64,000 bases of DNA from Multifurca ochricompacta (taxonomy: Eukaryota > Basidiomycota > Agaricomycetes > Russulales > Russulaceae), in contig WTXG01000001.1 of the NCBI GenBank assembly GCA_022496185.1, positions 2,249,630 to 2,313,629 on the forward strand. Reading direction: 5' to 3'. Made by a program: the position numbers and the translations under genes. Each line of letters opens with the position of its first letter. The stretch's first letter is position 1. The notes under the pieces are model-generated. The model was not told the origin of the DNA and did no database searches. It was given only the letters and a program-made list of their open reading frames with translations. Shown here one piece after another: positions 34,257 through 45,232 of this stretch.

Positions 34257-34803
34257 ATGATGGAATGGGGGTGTATGATATGGGAGGGGCCAGTTATGGC
34301 TTGAAAATTTGATGGGAGGATGGATGGGCATATTATGTTGATAGAGGAACCCATTAACAACTTCTGAAGTGCTCTAGTCACTTCCACATCTGTGTCTGCC
34401 CTGCCAGAGGAGATAAGGCAAACAGCATGCTGAGCATTTCTCTCTGTCAGCTTCCTTGGTCTCCCTCCATTTGACTTAGGATGGTAAGGGCAGTATTTAT
34501 GACCCATCTTGAGATGATAATAGTGCCATGGCCAGTCATAGTTGACACTTTATGGGCAGATTTGCCTGAAGTGAGGAGGGAGATGATGTGAGTCCTTTTG
34601 GCAGCAGAGAGGGCATGCATGGTAAGAAGCAAGTGTTGTTGATGATTATTTGGTGTGTGTTCAACTTATTAAACATTGTCACATGACTGTCAATGCATTC
34701 CCATGACCACCAGATACCAGTTTTGTCATCTCACATGTTGGCCACAAAACTGTTCCAATGATAATGCCTCACAAAACATTTTATATATCATGAACCACTG
34801 CCT
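34257..34803 (-). repeat. inverted copy of 33488-34034, second arm of a palindrome
   Basis: The stretch is the reverse complement of 33488-34034. Both arms are 547 bp, and the stretches I compared directly, including the encoded peptides, are identical. The 222 bp between the arms are the right terminal region of the Tc1/mariner element. The arm stops exactly where the Copia LTR begins (34804), which suggests it is an inverted second element copy truncated by the Copia insertion. Confidence 0.85.
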
Positions 34804-35312
34804 TGTCAAACAATCATGCTGCTGGTTATACTGACTGTGGTTAGTAGCATGTTAGGCTAAAAGACAAGTTAAACTTCAGAGGAAGAAGAACTCTCATAAT
34901 ACTATACTACTGACCTAAAAGACAAGTTAACTACACAGAGAATGTTAGTCAAAGGAAAAGTAGAAAGTAAAGACGACTTACACTTCAGAGGAAGAAGAAC
35001 TCTGAAGTGTAAAGGACAAAACAGACACCCTTATATACCCATGGGGGCCAGGGGAAATGGTCTGTGTGCACTGGGAATAAGTCCACAAGTGCCAGACAAT
35101 AAACAGAGAGGGATAATGGCCATTGGCCAAGGAGATATCACATGCTTACAGCGCATTACTAAGTCCATCACTAATCAGCTGAGTAAGGTGAGAAAGAAAT
35201 GTAATAAAGATAACATAAAAAGTCCGATACTCCGGAATCTAATCTAATCTAATCTACAGCTGAAGCGAACCTTAGATGCCTGAAGCATCTCCAGACACAT
35301 CTTGTGTCAACA
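34804..35312 (-). mobile_element. Copia 3' LTR
   Basis: This 509-bp repeat begins TGTCAAAC and ends TCAACA on the plus strand (TG...CA on both strands). A purine tract, GGAGGGA read on the minus strand, lies directly inside it at 35313-35319, as expected for the polypurine tract of the minus-strand Copia element to the right. It is clearly similar to the solo LTR at 36843-37335 over its whole length, including the ACTTCAGAG-GAAGAA and TCTAATCTAATC motifs. Confidence 0.8.
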
Positions 35313-36842
35313 TCCCTCCATGGTGAAGGCATCGATCATAGATGGAATGAGTTAAATGAGCACACTGCTCTTCACAATTAAACGAACATGTCACCAGCCA
35401 GAGATCCAACTTCTCTAACTCTCAAGCAAGCACGGTTTGTGAGTTTTGCATATGAGTTGTAGATTTGCTTATGCAAGCTGAAATGCCTGACATATTTGAA
35501 TGCCTACTTCTGGCATGCTCACACCACTTGTGTCACTCTCGAGGTTGAGAATATACTCATGTTGCATGGTGGGAGAGTGAAACTGGTGTACAAAGTCTCC
35601 AGATTCCAGCTCCTTCATTCCAGCACTAGTCCAAATCCAGTTACCATGAGATCAAAAGATGATCTAGGCAGAGACTTTGTAAGGCCATCTGCTAGCATCT
35701 CTCCAGTGGGAGTTCACACCAAGTCAATCTGGTGTGATTCTACATACTCCCTAATGGCATGGTACTTTATTGGTATGTGCTTTGATCACCTTCCTGTGAC
35801 AGGGTTTAATGCAAGATCTACTGCACCCTTATTGTCACAATGCAGTTGTATGGGTGAACTAACTTCATATCCCAGTTCCTGCATAAAAGTCCTATACCAC
35901 GCTGCCTGATTTGATGCCTCAGCAAGGCTCATATACTTGGCTTCAGTGGTGGACTGTGCTACTGTCTTTGCTTCCTGGAACACCAGCTAATGGCTCCATT
36001 AGCAAGGAAAAAGACATAGCCTGAGGTGGAGTGGCGGTCCTCTTGATCTCCCCATGAGGAGTCCGCAAAGCCATGAAGGCCAACTTCACCATTCCCTCCA
36101 GAATAGCGCAACTTGTAGTCTTTTGTAGCATTTAGATAGGCTAAGACATACTTTGCTAGTTGTATGTGCTGCTGGGAAGGGTTGGAAGCAAATTGGCTAA
36201 GGCATGCAACAGTGAAACTAATGTCAGGTCTGCTTCCAATCTGCACCCAAAGCAGAGACCCCATTAACTGCTGATACCTCTTAATATCAGAGGTAGATGC
36301 CTGGTCTTCAAGCTTGACCAAATGAACATCCACACCAGAGGGTAGAGGAGTATATACTGGGTTGGAATCCCCCATTCCAAACCTCTCTACTATTGAGGAT
36401 ACATAGGCTGTCTGGTCGATATCCAGTGTCTTGTTAGGACGATCCCTGGTGATGTTAACTCCAAGGTAGGACTGGATTTTGCCAAGATCAGTCATCTCAT
36501 ATCGACTAGATAGAGAGTCCTTCAGCCATTGAATCTTCTTAGTGGAGGACCCAAGTATAGTGATGTCATCAACATATAAAATGACAAAAAGTGAACCATC
36601 CCCCTCTTGGTGATGATACACATATACTCCTGCATCAGAGTACATCCAAGTAAAGCTCAGTTCATTGAGAACTGCATGGAATTGTAAGTTCCATGCTTGG
36701 GAAGCTTGTTTGAGGCCATACAGAGCCTTCTGTAGCCTACAAACTTTGGACTCTTGTCCAGCAATGACGAAACCAACAGGTTGCTCCATGTATATCTCCT
36801 CATCCAGATCACCATGTAGGAATGCTGATTTGACATCCATCT
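35313..36842 (-). pseudogene. Copia pol, C-terminal part: reverse transcriptase and RNase H
   Basis: Read on the minus strand, the part starts DVKSAFLHGDLDEEIYMEQP (RT), continues KALYGLKQASQAWN, FVILYVDDITIL (YVDD catalytic box) and ends with SGYVFFLANGAISWCSRKQR. The RNase H block VAQSTTEAKYMSLAEASNQA follows one base out of frame (about 35965), then SPIQLHCDNKGAVDLALNP. It continues the polyprotein at 37336-40221 and is separated from it by a solo LTR. One single-base frame break is the only damage I see before the tail, so the copy is fairly young. Confidence 0.88.
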
Positions 36843-37335
36843 TGTAAAACAGGCATGAGGTGCAGCATACTGACTGTGGTAAGTTAGCGGGTTAAGCTAA
36901 AAGACAAGTTAGACTTCAGAGATGAAGAAAACTCTATTACTATACTACTGACCTAAAAGACAAGTTAGCTACAGAGAGCGGTTAGTCAAAGGTATAAGTA
37001 GGAAGTAATGTAGAAGGGACTTACACTTCAGAGATGAAGAAAACTCTGAAGTGTAAGAGACGAAACAGACACCCTTATATACTCCAAGGGATGGTCTGTG
37101 CACACTGGGAATAAGTCCACAAGTGCTGGACAATAAGTATGAGGGACAAAGGCCATTGGCCACTACAGAAATCACATGTTACATGGTGCATCAGTCAGCT
37201 ACTGTGGAATGTGAGAAAGAAAGTAATAATGATAATGTAAAAAGTCTGAGACTCCGGTATCTAATCTAATCTACAAAGTAGCTAATCTAATCACCTGATG
37301 CCTGAAGCATCACCAAACATCTTCTGCGTTCAACA
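36843..37335 (-). mobile_element. solo LTR inserted in Copia reverse transcriptase
   Basis: This 493-bp sequence begins TGTAAAACAGG and ends GTTCAACA, flanked on both sides by the 5-bp duplication CATCT (36838-36842 and 37336-37340). It splits the RT between IHQM and DVKSAF. It belongs to the same LTR family as the Copia 3' LTR at 34804-35312, so an element of the host Copia family inserted here and later recombined down to one LTR. Confidence 0.88.
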
Positions 37336-40221
37336 CATCTGGTGGATTTCCCAATCCTCAAGCGCAGCCAATGCTAACAATAGTCTAAGAGACTCAAATC
37401 TGGCAACTGGGGAGAAGGTTTCATTGAAGTCCATGCCCTCTATTTGGGTGAACCCTTTTGCTACAAGCCTAGCATGAAAGCGTCCATCTGCTTTCAATTT
37501 AAAGACCCACTTGGACTTTACAGCCTTTCTTCCTTCAGGGAGGTCTTCAAGGCGCCACACTTTAAGTTTTTCTAAGGCATCAATTTCATATTGACATGCC
37601 TCAAGCCAGTCACTGGCATTATCAGACTCCATTGCTTCTTTAAAAGTAAGAGGATCCCTATAAGGCGATCCTGCAGCATTGAGTAGATCCATCTGACCAA
37701 GTCTGGAAGAACCCTGCACAAACTCTGCATTATCCTCGTTGTAGAAGCAAGGATTCAGACAATGATTCTGATTGGGATGTGCAGTATCCAAGTCTAAATC
37801 TTCTTGGATTGCCCTATCTCGTTGTTCAGAGCGTGGACTTGTCCTCTGAAAATTAGGTTGAGGAAGTCTGCCTGCAATCCTTTCTGATTTTCTGATTGCA
37901 CGGGTTCTTTTGGGAGGGGAGGAAGGTTCCATGACTTGTGATGGAGGAGTCTGGTATATAGTCTGAGGGTGTGTGGTGTCTACATTACGTGTGGGTGTGG
38001 TAGGCTGTGGTGGTAATTGAGGAGGTACAATGTCCTCCTGTTCCTCTTCCAGGTCTTCCTCATCTTGAGGAGCCTCAGGAACATGCATAGCAGTTGCTGG
38101 TGGTGGCTGGACTGGGCCACCAGGTAAAGTAAATGAGCCACCTTGACTAGGTTGCTCTATGGATTTATCTGCTCTGCTGTCCTTTACAGAGCAGGATGGG
38201 AAGGATCCCTCATCAAATGTAACATCTCGTGAAGAGATGAGAGACTGGGTATGACTATCCCATAGTGTATAACCCTTAGAAGTGGGTTCATACCCAACAA
38301 AGATGGCTTCCCTAGCTTTGGGATCTAACTTACGCCGCTTGCCCTCTGGAACATGATAATAGGCTTTGCAACCAAAGACCTTAAAATACGAGACATCTGG
38401 TTTGTTCCCAACCAGAAGCTCAAGCAGAGTTTTCCACTTATTAGAACGGATGGGAGTTCTGTTATAAATATGACATGCTGTCTCGACAGCACACTCCCAG
38501 AAACCAAGAGACAGGCCAGCATTGTGCAGCATGCTAGTGCCTTTTTCCATAATGGTTCTGTTGAATCTCTCGGCCCTTCCATTCTGTTGTGGACTATATG
38601 GCATCGTGAGTTTATGCTCTATGCCAAAATCTTCAAGTGTTGCTTTCAGTGCCTTGTTCACATACTCGCCACCATGATCTGTATGAAGACACTTGATTTT
38701 ATGATTAAATTTGTTTTCAAGTAATGTCTTCAGTTTATTAAAAACTGGTGTAAACAGATCTTTTGACTTCATTGGAACAATTAAAGCGTATCTGCTAAAG
38801 TTGTCCAAGAAGGTGGCAAAGTATAGATTCCCTTGTATTGAACTGCACTGCAAGGGACCTACAAGATCACTATGAAGGATCTCAAGGGGGGCTGATGCTC
38901 GCTTTGAAGATGGGGGAAATGGAAGATGATGGGACTTGCCCATTTCACAGCCATAACATGGCTTGTCTTCCACTTGGCTATTATTAATTTTGAGGCCTTT
39001 AACCACCTCAGGAGCATATCTCTTTAGGGCTTCTTTAGACATGTGGCCCATTCTCTGATGCCAGATTTCTAGTGAGGCAGATGCAGATGTATGGATACTG
39101 TTTAGGACGTGTTTGCCTAGTACCCAATACAATTTGCCAAACTTCCATGCTTCTGCTATTATATTATCGCCATATTTAATTGTTGCCTTCTTATTATCAA
39201 AGAATACAGTTGCCCCTTTTTCTACTAGGGCACTGGCAGAGAGTATTTTATGTCCTCCAGGCATATGGAGCACATTGCTCAATTCCAAGTCAAAACCTTG
39301 ATCCGTCCTGATGATCACAGTGCCAACTCCATTTGTTTTGACTATGGAGTTGTCTCCTAGTGATACTTCATGGGTGGTGTTGACTTTATACGTATCAAAA
39401 TCTTCAAGGTTTGGACTAAAATGGGCTGTTGCTCCACTATCAAGCATCCAGTAATCTGAATTGTCATCCAGATTATAGATGTGAACATAAAGGCGAATGC
39501 GAGGTGCATCATGCACCTCCTCTATTTTGCCACTACCATTAACTACAGTGGCTATAGTGTTTACATGTTGGGCCTCAGCCCTCTTCTTGTTCCCTGCCTT
39601 GCCCTTTTTGGCATTCTCCAGGTCCTTCTTCTTCTTTGCGCAAGCATTGGACTTGTGTCCAGGCTTTTGACAATAGAAGCAGACCACCCCTTGTGAACCA
39701 GGGGCAGCAGTGGGAAGTGGTGATAAATTTGTATTTTTTGGTTTTGATTTGACAGGTGCAGCCTTTGACAGGACTGCACTACCACTTCCCAATGGACCAG
39801 CCAGACGACTCTCCTCATTTAGGAACCTCTGCACAAGGTCCTGAGGAGAAAGTCGCTCCGGATCGCCAGAGGCTAGTATGGAGCCAGCTATGGTGCTGTA
39901 GGAGTCAGGGAGAGCTTTTAACAAGATAAAGCTCATCTGGAGATCATTGACCTCCATCCTGTTCTCCCTAAGGGTACTCCTGGCATCCAGGACCTTTTGC
40001 AATTGGGTCCTGAAAGACTGTCCTTCATCCAGACGGAAGGACACCAGGGCAAGCCACAAATTATACGTGGCCATGCTCCCTACAGCACCATAAAGCCATT
40101 CCAACTTACTATACTTCTCAAAAAGAGAAGGATAGTCGGCATCAGAGGTTACTTGAGAGTAAACCTCCTGGGTTACATTAAGATAGAGTAGCCCAATTAG
40201 CATTTCCTCTTCTCCCATCCA
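37336..40221 (-). pseudogene. Copia gag-pol: gag, protease, integrase, start of reverse transcriptase
   Basis: One open frame of about 960 codons covers most of the polyprotein in Copia order. The gag zinc knuckle is CFYCQKPGHKSNAC. The protease follows (YWMLDSGATAHFS). Integrase has its HHCC zinc region (WHQRMGHMS ... CYGCEMGKSHH), then LHSDLVGPL, LHTDHGGEY and YSPQQNGRAERFNRTIMEKG for the DDE triad. A Pro/Glu-rich linker leads into RT (VKSKWVFKLKADGRFHARLV, FNETFSPVARFESLR). Integrase before RT is the Copia arrangement. The gag start is missing here because Gypsy-1 inserted at 40222; it reappears at 52742-53006. The target duplication ATCCA (40217-40221, 52737-52741) proves the two parts were once joined. 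Confidence 0.92.
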
Positions 40222-40815
40222 TGTTACGACCCCTGCCTAGCAACCCACTTTTCTTTATGATCCCCAGTAACGACCCTACCCGTCCCCCTACCTTACACTT
40301 CTTGATCACATCCCCTTCCTGGGACCCGTCACATGCCCTGCTTCCATCCCCGTGATCGGCTTTGTCTTTGCTTATGTCGCTTTGCTCATGATTGGCCTCT
40401 TATCTGTTATCTTTTATCTCTTATCTTTACGACTGGACACTTACTTAATTCCCTATCAGAAGCTAGGCTTTACACCCTCTGCTTTCGAATATTTGGGCCC
40501 ACATGACTCTGCATTATCTTATCTTTAGATGCTCATTCGATTACGTATATAAGTCCACTGTAACTACATTGTAGACCTCAGACTCGACTTATTGAATACA
40601 TTGGTGCTTGTCTTCTGGACTTCCCTTTGAAAGCTTTGACTTGACCATCTCACCAAGTACTTCTGGTACTTTCCGCTCAACATTGTCTTAGAGTACAGCC
40701 TCTTAGACTTTGACTCTTCCATAACGCACTCCAAGGAGCCCTATTGGCCCCTTACCTGATAACGAACGAACACTGTCACACAAGTCGTGTGGAACATCCC
40801 GCACTGGACGTAACA
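40222..40815 (+). repeat. Gypsy-1 5' LTR
   Basis: The LTR has TG...CA ends. A TATATAAG box lies at 40546-40553 and the inferred transcript start at about 40580 begins AGACTCGACTT, giving a U3 of about 358 bp. The 3' LTR differs at scattered sites, for example AGACTCAACTT in place of AGACTCGACTT at the inferred start. Confidence 0.9.
40546..40590 (+). promoter_or_regulatory. Gypsy-1 LTR promoter: TATA box and inferred transcript start
   Basis: TATATAA at 40546-40552 is followed 34 bp later by AGACTCGACTT (40580-40590). This is the right distance for a transcription start, and the 11 bases are the exact complement of the primer site after the LTR. The start itself is inferred, not observed. 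Confidence 0.6.
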
Positions 40816-40828
40816 TCAAGTCGAGTCT
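40816..40828 (+). other. Gypsy-1 primer-binding site of self-priming type
   Basis: Two bases after the LTR end, AAGTCGAGTCT (40818-40828) is the reverse complement of AGACTCGACTT at 40580-40590 inside the LTR. It does not look like the CCA-end complement of a tRNA (no TGG start). A primer formed by the 5' end of the element's own RNA, as established for Tf1 of fission yeast, explains both facts. Confidence 0.6.
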
Positions 40829-40837
40829 CCTCCCAAT

Positions 40838-42349
40838 GTGGCTTCATCCAGCTGCAGTCAGACCCTGTTCAAAGAAGAGCTCATCGAATGCAGAGACGAG
40901 AATAATCTTTCACAACAGACACTTGGCTCTGCCGTCTGGAAAGACTTTGAAACCAAGTTTGGATACTACGTCTATCACAACGGAAGATACCAACCGGTAG
41001 AATACGATGACGAAAAGAGAGTTTGGTATCATATCCGATACTTGGATAGCAGACACTCATGGGTTACTACTGCTCCCGCTCCACCAGAATTCAGTCTCGG
41101 ACTGTGGAGAGAGAACCCGCCCACGATCATCACCGACTCAGAACCAGAAGAATATGTTGAAGAAAATAGTGAAGACGCACCAGTATTAGCATTGCCTACA
41201 CCCCTGGTTGCACTGGCAGTTGTCACGATCAGAGCCCCTGCTTTGACAACTCCTCAGATATCGATACAAACCTCAGACACTGTTACCCCATTCCACCAGA
41301 ACATGTCCACCATCACTGCCCAACTCCCTGACCCTGTTCCTCCTCCCCCACCCCCCGTTGTCCCAAACATCCCTCCTCCATCGGGACGTCTTTCGGGGAT
41401 CTTGCCCCAGACCTTCACGGGAGATCGCTCCCAAAGTAAGAAGTTCATGCTGGAGTTCACCACATTTAAGAACTTCAACCACGATGTTGCCCAAATCGTC
41501 AACCCCTTCCAGCGCGCCAACCTCTTCCTCTCTCTCATCAGGGGTGACGCCGTCGACGATTGGACAATGGAACAGCTCGAGTGGTTGAACGAGCAGGTGG
41601 AAAGTGGCCACCGTACTACCAGTGAAGGCCTCTGGGAGACCATAGCCCAGAGATTCAAAGACGCCTTTACTGATGGACAGGCAAAACAGAAAGCAGCCAG
41701 GGAATTGAAGTCCCTGCGAATGGAAAAGGGAGAACTCGACGCCTATGTGGCAAAATTCCGGAGCCTGGCGAATCAGGCAGGCTATGATACAGATGAAGAA
41801 GCAACCTTGGATCTCTTTTCCCAAGGACTGCCAAACCTGCTTGTTAAAAACATCATTCAGTTTCATCACCCTCATGACTGGGACAAGTGGGTTGATGCTG
41901 CTCAACAACAGCAGCAGGACTATCTCGACTTCCAAACACGATTTGGAGTCGACACCAAGAAAGGAAAGACTTGAGAACAATGGAAGGCCGCGTTTGGAGT
42001 CAAACCAGCGCACGCTACTCAGAGGGACCCCAATGCTATGGATACCTCAGCAGACAGAGTCAGGGCAAGAGCTACACTCACAGAAGACAAACAGCAGACA
42101 TTGATGAAAGAAGGATGGTGTTTCCGCTGTAAAGGGCAGGGGCATATGTCCCAGGACTGTCCGAAGAAGGGAGTACGAGTTGCAGTGGCAAATGCTACAC
42201 CGACAGCCCCCATCAACAATAACCCACCGGCTGTAGACAAGTGGACCAAGGAAGAAAAGGCCCAAGACATATGGGCCAACATGATGAAGGAAAGTGAGGA
42301 AGTACGAGCCATCCTTGTGGAGAAGGCATTTGCGAAGAAGGATTTTTGA
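40838..42349 (+). pseudogene. Gypsy-1 gag (one TGA stop)
   Basis: The frame opens at 40838 (MASSSCSQTLFKEELI) with an acidic N-terminal domain and a Pro-rich linker. A capsid-like region follows, LEFTTFKNFNHDVAQIV through ELDAYVAKFRSLANQAGYD. TGA at 41972-41974 interrupts it; Gypsy-3 has CGA there. The same frame then gives the zinc knuckle CFRCKGQGHMSQDC and the C-terminal KAFAKKDF with a stop at 42347-42349. The gag stop overlaps the pol frame in the sequence ATTTTTGA, see findings. Confidence 0.88.
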
Positions 42350-42722
42350 TAAGCTCTACCCCATTGGCCTGGGCAAGAGCACTCCATGTTACCTCTGTGT
42401 ATACTAGTCGATTCAAATCATTAAAAATACCAGTTCATTTTGAGACGACACAGAGGACGGCTGACTGAGACATCTTAGTGGACTCTGGAGCCACAGACAA
42501 CTTTATCAGTCCAAGAATGATTAAAACCTTGGGGCTGGGGATGCAGGCTCTTCCCCAAGAGAAAAACATCTGGAATATTGATGGAACTGCCAACTGTGCT
42601 GGAAAGATCACACATTATACTGACCTAAACGTCCAAGTCGGGGAAATAACAAAAGTCATTCGCTTTCTGATTACCGACTTAGGGGACAAAGACCTTATTT
42701 TGGGGTATCCATGGCTTGCTGC
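42350..42722 (+). pseudogene. Gypsy-1 protease (5' part)
   Basis: In the frame one base behind gag, ARALHVTSVYTSRFKSLKIP leads to the aspartic protease site DSGATDNFIS (about 42481) and continues to DLILGYPWLAA, where a solo LTR interrupts it. TGA at 42466-42468 just before the active site replaces an arginine codon (CGT in Gypsy-3). The remainder of the protease region resumes at 45233. Confidence 0.85.
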
Positions 42723-45227
42723 TGTCATGAACTGACACCCTAGAAAACCTCCTGACCCCCCAGAAATCCTCAGACGCTCCCAGAAACCTTGTAAAACCCT
42801 CAGAGACGAAGATAACCCTAGATTAAGACCAGAGAAGGGCCGGTCCGGACCAGGGCCGGACTCCTGCCAAATTGGAGACCTGTGGGAAGAGTACTAACAG
42901 AACCCCACAATGCCTAAACAGCAGTCCACAAACTGTGGACTGTGGACTGCGGATTTCTAAGCCCAAAAGTGGGGCTATTCTCATTGGTGGATCAGTAGGG
43001 AGTTAAAGTGAAGTTAACCTCCCCTAAAGTGGTGCACAGACCAAAGTCCCGGTTGTAATTACGTATATAAACCCTTTGGGAATAGAATGGACAGCTCCAG
43101 ACTGTCTGTAACGCTCAGCGGGGCGTTGCTGTGCAACGTGCACCGGTCGGCGCGAGTCCACTGACATTAATCTGGCACTAGTCAGCCACATCCGCGGCAC
43201 CCGACACTGTGGGTCCGGGATCTACAACAAGCCTGGCTCAACAGGGCCAGGCTCTTAGCTTCAGGGTGGATAGGAAGTTGTGCTATAACCAAGCACAGAG
43301 AAAGATGGGAAGAGTCAGCCAAAGGGAGCTAATCCCCTAAGGCTGTTGAGTGGGAATCAGACTCAGCTGCAGTGCCAGAAGCACGTCAAGCAAACTGAGC
43401 TCAAGGGAAGTGGCAGAGGGGTTCAAAAGGAAGGGTACACACCCATTGCCAGAGGCAATGGGGGTCCCTGCAGGGATCTCAAGGACGCAAAAAAGGGGGA
43501 AAAGGCTTCTGATGTATTGGGGTCTAAGATCTCTAGGCTGAAGGCCCAAGAGGTCAAATCTAGGGATGTACAAACTGTCTACAGGGTCTTATATACTGTA
43601 TGGGGGTCTGGTTTGTAGCTAATCAGGAACAGGGTCAGAGTCCTTATCATCCAATAGCAGATAAGATGTCAAATATAGTCCATGATAAGGATAAGCCTTA
43701 TCAGAAGCATAATCATGTGGGGCAGCCCCACAGGAGTCATATCAGTGTGGGAGGATTCCCACCAGGGTCAGGGGCAAATGGGGAAATGACAGGTCCCACA
43801 GGAGTCAGATCAGTGTGGGAATACTCCCACAGGAATCAGAGAAGAGGGTCAAGTGACTGATGGGTCAGATGATCTAAGGGGTCATGATCAAAGCCCAAGG
43901 TCACATGGTCAAAGGGGGTCACATGGTCTGAGGTCATGTGGTCAAGGGTCACATGACAGGTCATGGCTTTGAGTCCATGTCATGTGCCTATAGGTCATGT
44001 GGTCTGGAGGGGTAAATGCAAGCCAAGGTCGTCTTGTGTGCAGAGTCAGGTTTGGCAGGGACAATGTCAGAGATCCCATGGGTGTCAGCCACAGGGACAG
44101 GGTACAGATGCTGGCCAAGACAGAGGCCAAGCATCAGGGGAAAGGGGAATGCAGCCATCAGCACAGTAGCTGAACTAGTAGTGAGTCAGGTGCAGGTGTC
44201 AAGGGCAAGGGGTCCTGAGAGCGTCATGTCACAGGCATCAGGGTGGGGTCCTGGGCATATAAGCCACAGGCATCAGGCAAGGTCCCAAGGCAGCAAGCCA
44301 AGGGCATCAGGGATCAGGGGCCAAAGAGGGCAGGAGACAGTGGTTTAGTGAAGGGGAAAGGTCAAGGGTGGTGTAAGGGAGCTGGCTCAGTGTGAGGAAG
44401 GGAAAAGAGTGGGGTTGTAACACTGTCCACTTGTGATCCGGTTCCTGATTACCTAGGAGATTAGCCCCACCTTGTGGAAGGCTTCTCATCCCTTGCCCTT
44501 GAGCTGTTCGCTTCGTCTCTCGTGCACTTTCACCCTCACTCTCACCTTTTTTGTTACGCTCAGAGGGGCGTACGCGGTCGAGTGCGGGCGGCTAGGTCAC
44601 AGAGACAAGGTCGGGACGATCTTGGGTCGATGCAGAAGACAATAAGTCCGACGCAGGGTCTACCAGAGTCACAGGCTCAGTGTACAAGTCACAGAGGACG
44701 AGTACCAAAGGGACAAGTTCGGGTGGTGAGACGCAAGGAAGGAAGTTAAGGGTCCACAAGGCTACTGATTGTCACAGGAGCTCAAGATGGGGAACATCTG
44801 AGCGAGACTAGCTAGGGTATATATACATGCTGGTACTAGCTTAGTCATCCGTTCTTATCATGCTTATCTAGACGCTTGTGGTTCTGGACGTGTGACTATG
44901 GAACCTTCCATCAGAACCAGTGCCACTGTCTTCCCACGTCAACTAAGGTTCAGGGTCCTTCTGTACACAAGGCATCAAACCTTACTGTCACGTGATCTGC
45001 TTCTGTACCTCATGCCGTATCTGTCTTCTGGACTTCGGCGTGGGACATCATGACTAAGCCGGCGATGTCCTTGCGGACCCCGCGCGGCTACTGTCACTGC
45101 TTGTGTGTCCCCCACGTCTTGCCGTCTGTTTGGTACGCTGGGTAGTTCGTAACATTTTTGCCCACTTCTAAATCCCTTCCCCTCGCATACAACCCACTGT
45201 CCAGGCAGTCGACAGTGAGTTGTAACA
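42723..45227 (+). mobile_element. solo LTR 'F' (carrying a nested E element)
   Basis: The sequence begins TGTCATGAACTGAC and ends GAGTTGTAACA, flanked by GCTGC on both sides (42718-42722 and 45228-45232), inside the Gypsy-1 protease. Without the nested E element and its duplication it is about 1.18 kb. It has an LTR-type promoter motif (ACGTATATAAACCC, about 43061-43074) but no coding capacity, as expected for a solo LTR of another retrotransposon family. Orientation is guessed from the TATA-like motif. Confidence 0.75.
43107..44422 (+). mobile_element. E element copy 1 (solo LTR, 1316 bp) nested in F
   Basis: TGTAACGCTCAGCGG to GGGGTTGTAACA, with CTGTC duplicated on both sides (43102-43106 and 44423-44427). 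It contains a region of short direct repeats built on GGTCACATG/GGTCATGTGG (about 43900-44000). It shares long stretches with copies 2 and 3, which lie in the opposite orientation. Short open frames inside are conserved between copies only as far as the DNA is. Confidence 0.85.
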
Positions 45228-45232
45228 GCTGC

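Noticed and set aside
33784..34507. Two identical head-to-head ORFs (GGRPRKLTERNAQ) that look like a gene pair
   Set aside because: They are the two arms of a palindrome made of one transposase fragment; neither has a catalytic domain.
36843..37335. An intron inside the Copia reverse transcriptase
   Set aside because: It has TG...CA ends and a 5-bp target duplication and matches the Copia-type LTR at 34804; no splice-site structure is needed.
41500..41974. Gypsy-1 gag stop at 41972 as a recoding (read-through) signal
   Set aside because: Gypsy-3 has CGA at this codon and several other CGA-to-TGA changes exist, so it is best read as a mutation.
43600..43860. Open frame starting MGVWFVANQEQGQ or MGIWFVANQEQGQ found in all three E copies (also 46559-46846 and 49155-49442)
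   Set aside because: It lies within an LTR-like repeat, has no domain, and its end differs between copies through frameshifts; conservation follows the DNA repeat.
43860..44000. Regularly spaced short repeats resembling a CRISPR array
   Set aside because: Units (GGTCACATG type) are degenerate and contiguous, in an LTR of a eukaryote; no spacers or cas genes.
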